Source of the DNA: an uncultured Bacteroidales bacterium
GTDB taxonomy: Bacteria; Bacteroidota; Bacteroidia; Bacteroidales; Paludibacteraceae
NCBI GenBank assembly: GCA_944321895.1
Contig: CALUNA010000010.1
Coordinates: 45,989 to 109,988, forward strand
Reading direction: 5' to 3'
DNA length: 64,000 nucleotides
Shown here: positions 43,364 to 55,765 of the stretch, one piece after another
Layout of the letters: each line of letters begins with the position of its first letter
How positions within the stretch are numbered: position 1 is the first letter of the stretch
Position numbers and translations under genes: made by a program
The notes under the pieces: generated by a model
The model's input: only the letters and a program-made list of their open reading frames with translations
The model's database searches: none
What the model was told of the DNA's origin: nothing

Positions 43364-43371
43364 CAAAGGTA
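43364..43371 (-). promoter_or_regulatory. -7 box of the tRNA gene
   Basis: TACCTTTG on the minus strand, 21 bases before the first base of the mature tRNA. Confidence 0.55.
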
Positions 43372-43419
43372 AGAACTTTTTCCGAAAAAACAAATTCTTT
43401 TTTTAGGGTTCGTGATTTT

Positions 43420-44679
43420 TTATTTTGTTTCGGGTGTGTGTTTGTATTTAAACACAAGCGCGAATGTAATGGCTACTACCAAAGCATAGGCGGCAAAGAT
43501 AAGCCATGTGGTTTGCCAGCCATGGATAATGGCCTCCGGTTCTGTTTGCGATTCCACAAATCTGTTTACGACTGCCTGTGCGCCTAACGTGCCGATGGTT
43601 GCGCCGATACCGTTGGTCATCAGCATAAAAAGCCCTTGTGCGGATGAACGGATGGATGGGTCGGTTTCCTTGTCGACAAACAATGCACCGGAAATATTGA
43701 AAAAATCGAATGCCATGCCGTATACAATCATGGAGAGAATAAACAGCCATACGCCAGAGCCCGGGTTGCCAAGTCCGAAGAATCCGAATCGTAATACCCA
43801 TGCAATCATGGCCATTAACATGACGTTCTTGATGCCATACCGTTTCAGGAAGAAAGGAATCAGCAGAATGCACAATGTCTCGGATATTTGCGACAGCGAA
43901 ATCAGCATATTGGTATGTTGTACGCCGAAAGTCTGCTGATATTCTTCAAACTGGCCGAAACTGGATATGAACGGATTGGCAAACCCGTTGGTTATTTGCA
44001 GCGATACGCCCAAAAGCATGGAGAATATGAAAAATATGGCCATGCGCTTCTGTTTGAACAATGTGAACGCCTGCAAGCCGAGTGCTTCGGCCACCGATTT
44101 CCGTTCTGTACTCTGGTTGATGGGGCAATGTGGCAACGTGAACGAATATGCGGCCAATACAATTCCGATGGCTCCGCTCACAATGAATTGTTTGGGACTT
44201 TCCTGAAATCCCAATAAATCAACTGCCCACATGGAACAAATGAAGCCGATTGTACCGAAAACGCGGATGGGAGGAAAATCTTTGACCGTATCCAGACCGG
44301 CCTTTTCCAGTGCATTGTAGGCAACTGAATTGGATAAGGCCAATGTAGGCATATAGAAGGCCACGCTTATCGTGTAGAGGGTGAATAGAACGAAAAAATC
44401 TACGTTGCTTCCGCTTGAGAGTCCGTAATATCCTGCGGCAAGCATACAGATACCCGCAATGAAGTGGCTGATGCCTAACATTTTTTGTGCCGGTATCCAG
44501 CGGTCTGCTACAATTCCTATCAAAGCAGGCATAAATATGGATACGATGCCTTGTATGGAATAGAATATACCGATATGGCTACTCATGTCCACTTTGCCCA
44601 AATAGCGACTCATACAAGTCAGATAAGCTCCCCACACAGCGAATTGGAGAAAATTCATTACAATCAGTCTAAATTTCAT
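43420..44679 (-). CDS. MFS permease, nucleoside:proton symporter (NupG-like) family
   Basis: A 419-residue transporter with 12 helices. The opening MKFRLIVMNFLQFAVWGAYLT, the GIFYSIQGIVSIFMPALIGIVADRW motif A-like loop and the FDFFNISGALFVDKETDPSIRSSAQGLFMLMTNGIGATIG stretch are shared with NupG-type nucleoside permeases. It is transcribed alone from a TAACTTTG box (44708-44715). The substrate is probably purine and pyrimidine nucleosides, by family. Confidence 0.88.
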   Translation of the reverse strand: MKFRLIVMNFLQFAVWGAYLTCMSRYLGKVDMSSHIGIFYSIQGIVSIFMPALIGIVADRWIPAQKMLGISHFIAGICMLAAGYYGLSSGSNVDFFVLFTLYTISVAFYMPTLALSNSVAYNALEKAGLDTVKDFPPIRVFGTIGFICSMWAVDLLGFQESPKQFIVSGAIGIVLAAYSFTLPHCPINQSTERKSVAEALGLQAFTLFKQKRMAIFFIFSMLLGVSLQITNGFANPFISSFGQFEEYQQTFGVQHTNMLISLSQISETLCILLIPFFLKRYGIKNVMLMAMIAWVLRFGFFGLGNPGSGVWLFILSMIVYGMAFDFFNISGALFVDKETDPSIRSSAQGLFMLMTNGIGATIGTLGAQAVVNRFVESQTEPEAIIHGWQTTWLIFAAYALVVAITFALVFKYKHTPETK

Positions 44680-44725
44680 GGCTCTTTTCTTTTGAAAAAC
44701 TAACGGGCAAAGTTACACTTTTTTT

Positions 44726-46657
44726 TCAATCTTCAATTACGATTCCGCCGTTTGCTTTCAGTTGGACTGTTAATTCTCCTTTATTGCTGATGCTGCGTGT
44801 TGTTTTGGATATGCCGCCTTGATCGTTGTCATGGTAAACCGATACATAATGTCCGCACATCATGGGCAAGTGCAGGGTTATTTCCTTGGGCGTATTTTCG
44901 CCGTTTACGCCGGCGACATACCATTTTTTATTGTTTTTGCGTGCAATGACGCACAGTTTTCCGGGGTAACCGTCAATGAACTGTGTGTCATCCCAGGTGG
45001 TCGGCACGTTTTTCATGAAGTCAATAACATAGTCCGGCTGCTCTTTCAGGTCGTCAGGAACGAGGCCGAAATGCTGTATGGCAGAATGGTATAATACGGC
45101 GGTTGCAAGCTGGAAAGCATCGGTTGTTTTGCGTATGTTGCCCCAGTCTTTGCCTTTGGAAAAACGTTTGCTGAAGAATACCGGACCGAAATCCATCGAA
45201 CCGATGGCATTGCGCGTATATGGGATGATTGTAGCCCAATAGGCCTCCTGGTCGGCAAAAGATTGCTGGAACACCAGATTTTCCGATGCCAGAATGGCTT
45301 CGCTGCACATGTAGTTCGGATACATGCGTTCCCAACCTCGCGGAATGGTTGTTCCGTGGAAGTTGACGGCCAGCCCGTAATGGGCCGCATCGCGCAAAAT
45401 GTCTTCATACAGTTGCATGGTGCATTGTTTGTCGCCGCCGAAAAAGTCAACCTTGATGCCTTTGACACCCAATTGTTGCATCCAGGCCATTTCTTTCCGG
45501 CGTGCTTCCGGCGTGTCCATGCGGTTTTTGGGACCTTGCGGCGCATCGTTCCACTGTCCGTTGCTGTTGTACCACAGCAGCACATCGACACCTTTGTTTT
45601 GGGCATAGCGGATAAGTTCGGGCATACGCTCGTATCCGACTTGCGTGTCCCATAAGGCATCTATCAGGATATATTCGTAATCCATGGCGGCGGCCAGGTC
45701 GATAAATGTCTTCTGGTCGTTGTAGTTCATGCTGCCATCCTGCCACAATATCCAGCTCCATGTGCTTTTTCCGGGTTTATAGCTTGCCGTGGCTTCCACT
45801 TGGGGTTCCACGACATCGAACATAATGGTGGTTTCAACGATTGGTTCCAGGGTTTTCCCGATGGTTATGGTTTTCCACGATGTGTATGCCGGCAGTTTGG
45901 CTTTTACGGTGTTGCTGCCGATGCCTCGGTTCTCTTCCGGTTCGGGGAATGCGATTGGATAAACGCCGTCGGCGTTGCCTTCGCCCAGCTTGCAGCCTGC
46001 ATAGCGGCCATCTACGCCGGTTTCGGAAAGGAGTATCCACGTGCTGTCAGGCGTATGAAACAGGGCGGGGAAGGTGTATCCTACGCCATATTTGGAAGGC
46101 GTTCCCATTTCTTCAAAATACGTGTATTCTTCCTCGTAACTGGGTTTGCTTAGTTTCCAGCCTTCGCCCCACGGAGCTTGTGGTGTGATAATGGTTTTTG
46201 TGCCGGCCGGGAAATCGAATGCCGTGGTTTCGTTGAATATCTCGCAACTGTCTTTTCCCATGGCTGCCAGACGATAACGGAAAGCGATATCATTGTCTTT
46301 GACAACGAAAACGACTTGCAGCGAATCATTGTTCTGGTTGGTCAGGTATAAAGTCAGTTTGTTGGCATTGATGCCGATTTCAGAGGCTTTGGAGCGGTTT
46401 AGCCGGTAAATGTCAACCCATGGTTCGGCAATGGCATCATGCAGTTCCAAACCGGTTGAAAAATTCCCTGCTGAAGTGTTCAGTCCGAGCGGAGCCGGTT
46501 CCAATATGGTTTTCCCTTCATAGCTGACGCTGTAAGTCAGTTGTTTGCCATTGGTTATGTGTATGGAGAGCTTGCCGTCAGGCGATGTAATGCTTGCTTG
46601 TTTTGAGCATGAAAGCAGTCCGATTCCGATAATGCAGATAATGAGCAGTTTTTTCAT
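44726..46657 (-). CDS. Glycoside hydrolase family 97, probably retaining alpha-galactosidase type
   Basis: A 643-residue lipoprotein exo-glycosidase (lipobox LLSC, cysteine near residue 17). The N-terminal beta-sandwich (about 25-270), central (beta/alpha)8 barrel (about 280-540) and C-terminal beta domain follow SusB. The barrel contains KVDFFGGDKQC; an aspartate at this place is the nucleophile in retaining GH97 enzymes (BtGH97b), whereas the inverting SusB group has glycine and uses glutamates. I therefore infer an alpha-galactosidase-like retaining enzyme. It has no T9SS domain. A TAAATTTG box is at 46707-46714. Confidence 0.88.
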   Translation of the reverse strand: MKKLLIICIIGIGLLSCSKQASITSPDGKLSIHITNGKQLTYSVSYEGKTILEPAPLGLNTSAGNFSTGLELHDAIAEPWVDIYRLNRSKASEIGINANKLTLYLTNQNNDSLQVVFVVKDNDIAFRYRLAAMGKDSCEIFNETTAFDFPAGTKTIITPQAPWGEGWKLSKPSYEEEYTYFEEMGTPSKYGVGYTFPALFHTPDSTWILLSETGVDGRYAGCKLGEGNADGVYPIAFPEPEENRGIGSNTVKAKLPAYTSWKTITIGKTLEPIVETTIMFDVVEPQVEATASYKPGKSTWSWILWQDGSMNYNDQKTFIDLAAAMDYEYILIDALWDTQVGYERMPELIRYAQNKGVDVLLWYNSNGQWNDAPQGPKNRMDTPEARRKEMAWMQQLGVKGIKVDFFGGDKQCTMQLYEDILRDAAHYGLAVNFHGTTIPRGWERMYPNYMCSEAILASENLVFQQSFADQEAYWATIIPYTRNAIGSMDFGPVFFSKRFSKGKDWGNIRKTTDAFQLATAVLYHSAIQHFGLVPDDLKEQPDYVIDFMKNVPTTWDDTQFIDGYPGKLCVIARKNNKKWYVAGVNGENTPKEITLHLPMMCGHYVSVYHDNDQGGISKTTRSISNKGELTVQLKANGGIVIED

Positions 46658-46706
46658 AACGTGTTGTGGTGTACAAGGTTAATGGAACAAAATATATGAA
46701 CTGATG

Positions 46707-46714
46707 CAAATTTA
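46707..46714 (-). promoter_or_regulatory. -7 box of the GH97 gene
   Basis: TAAATTTG on the minus strand, 49 bases before the start codon at 46657. Confidence 0.45.
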
Positions 46715-46761
46715 CATGAAATTGCTATCTTTCCATATTGTTTTCCGGAAAAAATATGTTT

Positions 46762-48441
46762 TTATTGAATAATAACTTTTCGTGCCGTTTTGCTTTGTTC
46801 GGTTTCAATGCAAACCACATACAAGCCAGTCTGGACCGGAATGTCAATTTCGTTATTTCCGCTTTCACTTTTGAGCAGGCATTTTCCCGTAATGTCGAAA
46901 CATTCGACACGGGCATTGTGTGGTATGTTGCTAATGTGGATATATCCGGACCTGTTGCAGATGCGAATGTTTTCGGACATATTGGATGGCAGTGTTGTCA
47001 GTCCGTTTATTTGGTCAAACAGCAAAGCTTCCTCTTTTGTGAAAAACAGCCACTGTTGTGATGCTTTGCCTGCCGAATAGGCAATCGGGATGGGTTGCAT
47101 GCGTATGTTGAAATCAAGTGCCATGTTTTTTTCCGGGTTTCCGACAATGCTGAATGACTGGGTAGTAAGGCTTGTATTTTCGTTGCTGTCGGTGAATGTG
47201 CCGTCCAGAGTCCGGACAAGCTGGAAAATGCTGGAGTTTCCATCTTCTTCCTCTTCACGGTTCACGAGCAAAATGTCACTGTTTTCAGTCAAAATGGACA
47301 GGTAATTTCCTGTTGCGGCGTTCTTTATGATATATCTTCTCTCGGCCGGCAGGTATTCGGGCAACCATGCGGCATGCTCGTCGGCAATGGCTTGTTGCCC
47401 GCTATATTCCGTAAGTTCCAGTTTGCCTTCGTTTTCGCGCAAATAGGATGTGTAACGTCCGTATTGTTCGCCGTTCGGTTTGATGTAGAATGCTGTAGTG
47501 TCGCTTGCTACCTTGAGCGAATATCCCGGGATGGGCATGGACTGATAGTTGAACGGCAGGCCATCTTCAGTGAATGCCTGTGTCACGAGGCAGTTGAAAA
47601 TATATTGGAATTCGCTGTTGTGGTCTTCCTGCGCGCCGTTTATGCCTATGGCATAATCGTCTCCTACCGCATTTTTCAGCCAGAAATGCACGCCTGATTT
47701 CTGCACATATACTGCGCTGTCGCCGGTGATGAGCCATGCCACTTCGTTGGCACGGTGTCCTTTCCATTTTCCGGAGCTGTCGAACAAGTTGCTCCAGCCG
47801 CTCCAGGTGCCGCTTCCCATCACATGGTTCAACTCATGCAGCAATGTGCCTGTGCGCTGGTATGATGTGTTTTCCCCGAACCGTATCCAGCCTTCGTAAT
47901 TGGCATCGGCAGTCGGGGTTCCGGGACTGTAATTGAACCATACGTGCTTGGAAATGCTGGTCCAGTCGTGATATAATTGTTGCGCGTGTTGCCCTACGGT
48001 TTCCAAACGTTTATATACGGTGGAATCGGCATCATCGGTTGCGTTGTGGTTGTTCGTGTACGTCAGGTTTCCTGCCGGAATGGTATATATGCACATGGCA
48101 TCTCCGTAATAGGTTTCTTCCGGAGTGATTGTTGTGATGTACGGGCGTACATAATAGCGTGTTGTCGGTTCCAGACCGGTCATTTTGCAAAGGAAACTTG
48201 TACCTGTTTTGCTTTGGTAGGTTGCCGAAGCATCTTCCAAAGTCGGATTGCCGGTGGTGTTCCAGCATACACCGCCGGTTTTGAAACCGCCGTTGGCAAT
48301 GCGGCACTCAAATTCCACGCGGCAAAAGGCTCCCGTTGAGCCGGCTGCATAATCGTTCCAGAATTGCATGGTCGGCGGAGTTGCGGTACAGAGTCCGAAA
48401 AAGCAAAATGCATAGCCGATAATCAGAGTGGTTTTTTTCAT
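46762..48441 (-). CDS. Secreted zinc-metalloprotease-like protein with T9SS sorting domain
   Basis: From the ATG at 48441, 559 residues. A signal peptide (MKKTTLIIGYAFCFFGLCTA) is followed by a fibronectin III-like domain (about 30-120, ending TIPAGN), then a domain with LLHELNHVMGSG near residue 200 (HExxH zinc motif with a following glycine). Next come a ricin-like/beta-trefoil segment (YIIKNAATGNYLSILTENSD) and a T9SS C-terminal domain (ARVECFDITGKCLLK, IPVQTGLYVVCIE, ending ARKVIIQ). HExxH followed by GSG differs from classical metzincins, so the fold is not certain. It is the nearest gene to GH97 and lies behind its own TATTTTTG box. Confidence 0.7.
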   Translation of the reverse strand: MKKTTLIIGYAFCFFGLCTATPPTMQFWNDYAAGSTGAFCRVEFECRIANGGFKTGGVCWNTTGNPTLEDASATYQSKTGTSFLCKMTGLEPTTRYYVRPYITTITPEETYYGDAMCIYTIPAGNLTYTNNHNATDDADSTVYKRLETVGQHAQQLYHDWTSISKHVWFNYSPGTPTADANYEGWIRFGENTSYQRTGTLLHELNHVMGSGTWSGWSNLFDSSGKWKGHRANEVAWLITGDSAVYVQKSGVHFWLKNAVGDDYAIGINGAQEDHNSEFQYIFNCLVTQAFTEDGLPFNYQSMPIPGYSLKVASDTTAFYIKPNGEQYGRYTSYLRENEGKLELTEYSGQQAIADEHAAWLPEYLPAERRYIIKNAATGNYLSILTENSDILLVNREEEEDGNSSIFQLVRTLDGTFTDSNENTSLTTQSFSIVGNPEKNMALDFNIRMQPIPIAYSAGKASQQWLFFTKEEALLFDQINGLTTLPSNMSENIRICNRSGYIHISNIPHNARVECFDITGKCLLKSESGNNEIDIPVQTGLYVVCIETEQSKTARKVIIQ

Positions 48442-48477
48442 GTCTTGGCAAGTATGATGTTTTACATTTATTTTTTG

Positions 48478-48485
48478 CAAAAATA
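48478..48485 (-). promoter_or_regulatory. -7 box of the zinc-protease-like gene
   Basis: TATTTTTG on the minus strand, 36 bases before the ATG at 48441. This rules out the longer in-frame start at 48480. Confidence 0.45.
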
Positions 48486-48610
48486 AAAGCTGGCTGCAAT
48501 TTTACAGGCAGTTTGAACGGTCAAAAAGGTCGAATAAAATGTCAATTGCTTTTTTGTCTGCGGGTTTTTAAACTCCAAATCGGAGCATCATTTTGTTTTG
48601 GGTTGTCATG

Positions 48611-48642
48611 AAAATAGCCCGCCATGTCCGGCAGGCTATTTT
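48611..48642. terminator. Terminator after the GH2 beta-galactosidase gene
   Basis: AAAATAGCC (48611-48619) pairs with GGCTATTTT (48634-48642), with additional GCC/GGC pairs inside. T-runs on both strands make it bidirectional. It stands 28 bases beyond the beta-galactosidase stop on the minus strand. Confidence 0.8.
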
Positions 48643-48669
48643 TAAATGAACAGGAAACTGTCTTTTACT

Positions 48670-52150
<3,481 letters not shown>

Positions 52151-55100
52151 ATGAAGAAAAACTTATTTTTAGGAGCCGTGTTGATAGCGGCTATCGGTCT
52201 GGCAAAAGCGCAGACGGATGTAACAAGCACCTATTTGCAGAATCCGGGATTTGAATTGTCTGCAGAAGGAACGAATTTTAACCATACAGGGGCAACGGAT
52301 GTCTCTGGAGGTCTATATGGTTGGACATTAGGAAGCAAAGATGTTGAGTTTCATGATATTCAGGTTTGTGATAATACTTATAGTGCGTCTGGCTTTGGAA
52401 CGCAAGTGGCACCAGCGGAAGGCAATTATTACTTTTTTAACCGTAAAGGTTGGGCGACCATTACGTGGTCTTTGTCCACCACTGCAAGTGAATTGCCGGC
52501 CGGCAAGTATTTTTTTACTGTAGATTATAAGGCGGCAGAATCGCAGAATTCCAATGGGTATAAAGAAGGAAAAATGACCATAGACGTGTTGCAGGAATCT
52601 GAAACTTTGGCAACAAGTGGTGCTGAGGTTGTTACCTGTTATAATCCGGGGAATACGTATTTTAATACTTCTCCGTGGAAAACCAAGGGAATATGGTTCA
52701 CCGTGGATGCAACTTCGACAATAACGATTCAAATCACGGAATATTTGAATGGAAATAATGGTCGTGCTGATATTTGTCTGGATAACTGTAAATTGTATCA
52801 ATGGAGCTTGGACGATGCCACCAATTATCAGAATGCTTCTGAAGCAACTCCGCTGGATATGCCCCATATGATACCTAACCCGGATTTCAGTAGCAATCTG
52901 GATGGTTGCGAACGCACCTTGACATATCAGAACAATGTTCGTGCTACAAACCAGCATGGTGCTTTCTCTGGCTATTTCTGGGAAAACTGGAACGGAAGTG
53001 CAGGCACAGGTAAAATGTACCAGACCATTTCCAACTTGCCTAACGGAAAGTATCGTGTAAAACTGGCTGCTTTTGGCAATAATGAAACAGCCGAAACGCA
53101 AGGCGTATATCTGTATGCTACGGGTTGCACCGGTTCAGGAACTCCGGTAACATCTGCAACTCCTGCTTTCTATGAAGTAGATGCAATGGTTACTGATGGT
53201 ACTTTGGAATTTGGCCTGGAAAGCAAAAGCGTATCCAATTGGATTGGTATGGATAATGTCAGTTTGGCTTATTTGGGTGCAAGTTTGGAGGAACTTACCA
53301 GCGGTTGGGGAGCCTATTGCGATGCCGTATTGGCCCGTATTCCGGAAAATGTGGGGGATGCTGCATTCCAGATACCGACAGCAGCCAAGACTACTTTGGA
53401 AAATGCTGTAGCTACTGCTAAAAGTGCGACTTTCAAGTCGGCTGCAGAGTACTATGAGGTCAAAGCCACTCTGGATGCGGCTTGGGAAACCTTTATCAAT
53501 ACACCGTTCAATGCTCCGGAGGCAAGCCAGGCATATTATATCATTTTGGATGGCAACAATGGTTGGACATACGATACGGGTAAAATTCAATATACGCAGA
53601 ATGAAACAGCACAAGGTGGTTACAACCTGGCGTATACAGTGAATTCCATATCCAACAATGAATTCTATTTTGTGAGTGTTGCAGATGTAACAAATGGTTA
53701 TAAATTGAAATTCTCGGCCGGTGGTTCTGAATATTATATTTGTACAGGTACGGTTTATGGCGGAAACGACTCTCAGATCCGTGTGACTACTGATGCAGCA
53801 GAAGCTTTGGTTATACGTGTTGAATACAAGAATGGTTATTATCAGTTATACAATACAGCAGCCGGCAATTATATCGGCAGCCAGGATTCAGGTGTGTTCA
53901 CGGTAAATTCGCATACGAACTTCCTGCTGACCGCCAAGCCCGATCAAGTGTTGAGCGTATCGGCAGAAACTATTACATTCAAGGGCGCTTCATCAGCAGA
54001 CTTGACCATTTTCGGCCAGAACTTGACGGAAAATGTGACGATTGCTCTCAGCAGTCCGGATGGTTTGAGTTTGTCAAAAGAGACTTTGACCAAGGAAGAA
54101 GTAAGCGCCGAAGGCGGTGCAACCGTTACGATAACTTGTTCCGCAGCTTTGGCTGAGGCGGTTACGTTGACAATTTCGTCCGGCGACTTGTCAGAAACGG
54201 TAACTCTGAATACGACCAGCAGTCTGGAAGCAGCTGTGGCCGGATTGTTTATGGACCAGAGCATGTCCGATACTTATACGTTCGCATTTACGAAAGCTAT
54301 TTTCGGTACAATGACAACCACAGTGCCCGAAGGTCTTACGCTGACGGAAGATACAGAGAATGGCACCATGACTGTTACATGGGATAAGAAAACCTTGGTG
54401 GATGGTGAAATCGTTCTGTCTGCCGGTGATATGGAAGAACGCATCGAAGTGTTGGCTACGCCTGCCAACTTGATTTCAACCTGGGATGGCGACAACGCGG
54501 AAGGTGATGGCTCCAAACTGACCGATTTCGGTTGGACACAGACAAGTGCTGATGGACAGACTGAGCTGACGCCCAGTTGGCAGAATTACAATGCCGGAAG
54601 TGGCGTGCGCTTAGTGCCCATGCCGGACAATTATACATATAACGGAGGGAATTTGTTAGGACACCGCATTGCTTACCTGCGTACCTGGGGAACGGTAGAT
54701 TTCAAGCCTGAGTTTGTGTATAATCTGCCGGTAACGTTGGAAACCGGTGCTACTTACAAGGCATGTGCTTTGCTTGCATGGCATAACAATGGCGAGAAGC
54801 CGACGGCAAGAGTCGCCATTCGTACCGCAAAGGGAAAAGGTGATGAAAATTTGGCTACTGCTGACAAGTATTTCGCAACTAAAACTACCGCACAGCAGTA
54901 TGAGTTTGAGTTTAAAGCAACACAAGAAGAAAATTATCTCACGATAGCTCTCATAAGTACGGAAAACGCAGATGGAGGAGGTTACAAGGATTGTATGCTT
55001 GTCCCGGCTTATCTGACCATTTACAAGACGGCAGATGCTCCTAAAGATCCGACAGCTTTGAACGCACAACAGTTGTCCGATATGCAGGTGCAAGTGGAAA

Positions 55101-55258
55101 AAGGCATGTTGCGTGTGCTGAATGTGGCAGAATTCTCTGTTTACAATGTTCAGGGGCAGCAGGTTGCAGCCTGTGCTGGCAATGAGACCGTAATGCTTCC
55201 GCAGGGTGTTTATATTGTGAAAGCAGCCGGTGCGGTCCGTAAGGTACTCGTAAAATGA
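52151..55258 (+). CDS. Large multi-domain T9SS-secreted protein without recognisable catalytic domain
   Basis: From the ATG at 52151, 1035 residues. A signal peptide (MKKNLFLGAVLIAAIGLAKA) is followed by two carbohydrate-binding-like beta-sandwiches (about 25-225, beginning YLQNPGFELSAEG; about 240-385, beginning MIPNPDFSSNLDG), a FIVAR-like helical spacer (about 385-455), a ricin-like segment (about 460-600), an immunoglobulin-like segment and another beta-sandwich (about 780-955). The last is similar to modules in the protein at 59434. The C-terminal 60 residues are a T9SS sorting domain (FSVYNVQGQQVAA, LPQGVYIVKAAGAVRKVLVK). I see no hydrolase or protease motif, so it may be a surface adhesin. 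Confidence 0.75.
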   Translation: MKKNLFLGAVLIAAIGLAKAQTDVTSTYLQNPGFELSAEGTNFNHTGATDVSGGLYGWTLGSKDVEFHDIQVCDNTYSASGFGTQVAPAEGNYYFFNRKGWATITWSLSTTASELPAGKYFFTVDYKAAESQNSNGYKEGKMTIDVLQESETLATSGAEVVTCYNPGNTYFNTSPWKTKGIWFTVDATSTITIQITEYLNGNNGRADICLDNCKLYQWSLDDATNYQNASEATPLDMPHMIPNPDFSSNLDGCERTLTYQNNVRATNQHGAFSGYFWENWNGSAGTGKMYQTISNLPNGKYRVKLAAFGNNETAETQGVYLYATGCTGSGTPVTSATPAFYEVDAMVTDGTLEFGLESKSVSNWIGMDNVSLAYLGASLEELTSGWGAYCDAVLARIPENVGDAAFQIPTAAKTTLENAVATAKSATFKSAAEYYEVKATLDAAWETFINTPFNAPEASQAYYIILDGNNGWTYDTGKIQYTQNETAQGGYNLAYTVNSISNNEFYFVSVADVTNGYKLKFSAGGSEYYICTGTVYGGNDSQIRVTTDAAEALVIRVEYKNGYYQLYNTAAGNYIGSQDSGVFTVNSHTNFLLTAKPDQVLSVSAETITFKGASSADLTIFGQNLTENVTIALSSPDGLSLSKETLTKEEVSAEGGATVTITCSAALAEAVTLTISSGDLSETVTLNTTSSLEAAVAGLFMDQSMSDTYTFAFTKAIFGTMTTTVPEGLTLTEDTENGTMTVTWDKKTLVDGEIVLSAGDMEERIEVLATPANLISTWDGDNAEGDGSKLTDFGWTQTSADGQTELTPSWQNYNAGSGVRLVPMPDNYTYNGGNLLGHRIAYLRTWGTVDFKPEFVYNLPVTLETGATYKACALLAWHNNGEKPTARVAIRTAKGKGDENLATADKYFATKTTAQQYEFEFKATQEENYLTIALISTENADGGGYKDCMLVPAYLTIYKTADAPKDPTALNAQQLSDMQVQVEKGMLRVLNVAEFSVYNVQGQQVAACAGNETVMLPQGVYIVKAAGAVRKVLVK

Positions 55259-55409
55259 CAGGCGAATGAGCTGAGGAAAAATGGCCGTTGGGTGTCTTTG
55301 CTTTTTTGATGCCGTTTTTCCGCAGTTTTGTTGGAAATGAAATAGTTCTGCCCATGATTGGTACGTTATTCGACCTTTATTATGTTTCAGCGGGCTATCT
55401 TTGCAACGT

Positions 55410-55640
55410 ATTTGCTAACGGAAAACAAGTCCGCCCGTGTTTGTCAAGGGCAGGCAATATGATAAACCGTGTTTTTAAGGGTAATATAGCATCGGCAACA
55501 TGCAAATGTTGTTCCGGCCGGTTAAATATCCGGCCCTGATGCTGGGTTAGTGTTGGTTTATGGCTCCTGTACACGTTTTTGATGTATTGCGGAGCAATGT
55601 GGAAAAGCCCGTGTTGTAGAATAACAACCGGGCTTTTCTG
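55410..55640 (+). ncRNA. Candidate structured small RNA, about 230 nucleotides
   Basis: Flanked by a -7 box (TATCTTTG, 55396-55403) and an intrinsic terminator (55603-55637). Within it, a three-way junction is visible: outer stem AGCATC/GATGCT (55488-55493 with 55538-55543), hairpin CAACAT/ATGTTG (55496-55501 with 55506-55511) and hairpin GGCCGG/CCGGCC (55516-55521 with 55530-55535). A GCCC/GGGC stem lies at 55433-55451. I did not recognise a known family; 6S RNA was considered but not supported. Confidence 0.4.
55603..55637 (+). terminator. Intrinsic terminator upstream of the first BNR_4 gene
   Basis: AAAAGCCCG (55603-55611) pairs with CGGGCTTTT (55629-55637), extended inside by GTTGT/ACAAC pairs. 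The T-run follows directly. It also reads well on the other strand because of the A-run. Confidence 0.85.
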
Positions 55641-55721
55641 ATATCTTCACATTTCCGGTCATGCGACATTTCAGTGTCGCTTTTTGACACAAAATTCAAC
55701 CTTTCTTATCTTGTATGCTTG

Positions 55722-55729
55722 TACTTTTG
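55722..55729 (+). promoter_or_regulatory. -7 box of the first BNR_4 protein gene
   Basis: TACTTTTG, 36 bases before the ATG at 55766. Confidence 0.55.
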
Positions 55730-55765
55730 TACCGACTCAGTTAACTTTAAAACGAAAAACAGTGA

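Larger units (their letters stand above)
55259..55765 (+). other. 507-base intergenic region
   Basis: No convincing protein is encoded here. A frame at 55288-55539 has atypical composition and lies over the RNA candidate. The stretch contains a TATCTTTG box at 55396, a structured segment to 55543, a strong hairpin terminator at 55603-55637, and at 55722-55729 a TACTTTTG box that serves the next gene. Confidence 0.6.

Noticed and set aside
46734..46758. CATATT...AATATG hairpin around TTTTCCGGAAAA between GH97 and the zinc-protease-like gene
   Set aside because: A/T-rich arms without a clear U-run on the minus strand; not convincing as a terminator.
55288..55539. 83-codon frame between two T9SS genes
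   Set aside because: Cysteine- and arginine-rich odd composition, no family resemblance, and overlies a structured RNA-like segment.
55396..55640. 6S RNA as identity of the intergenic RNA candidate
   Set aside because: Size fits, but I see a three-way junction of short stems rather than one long rod with a central bubble.
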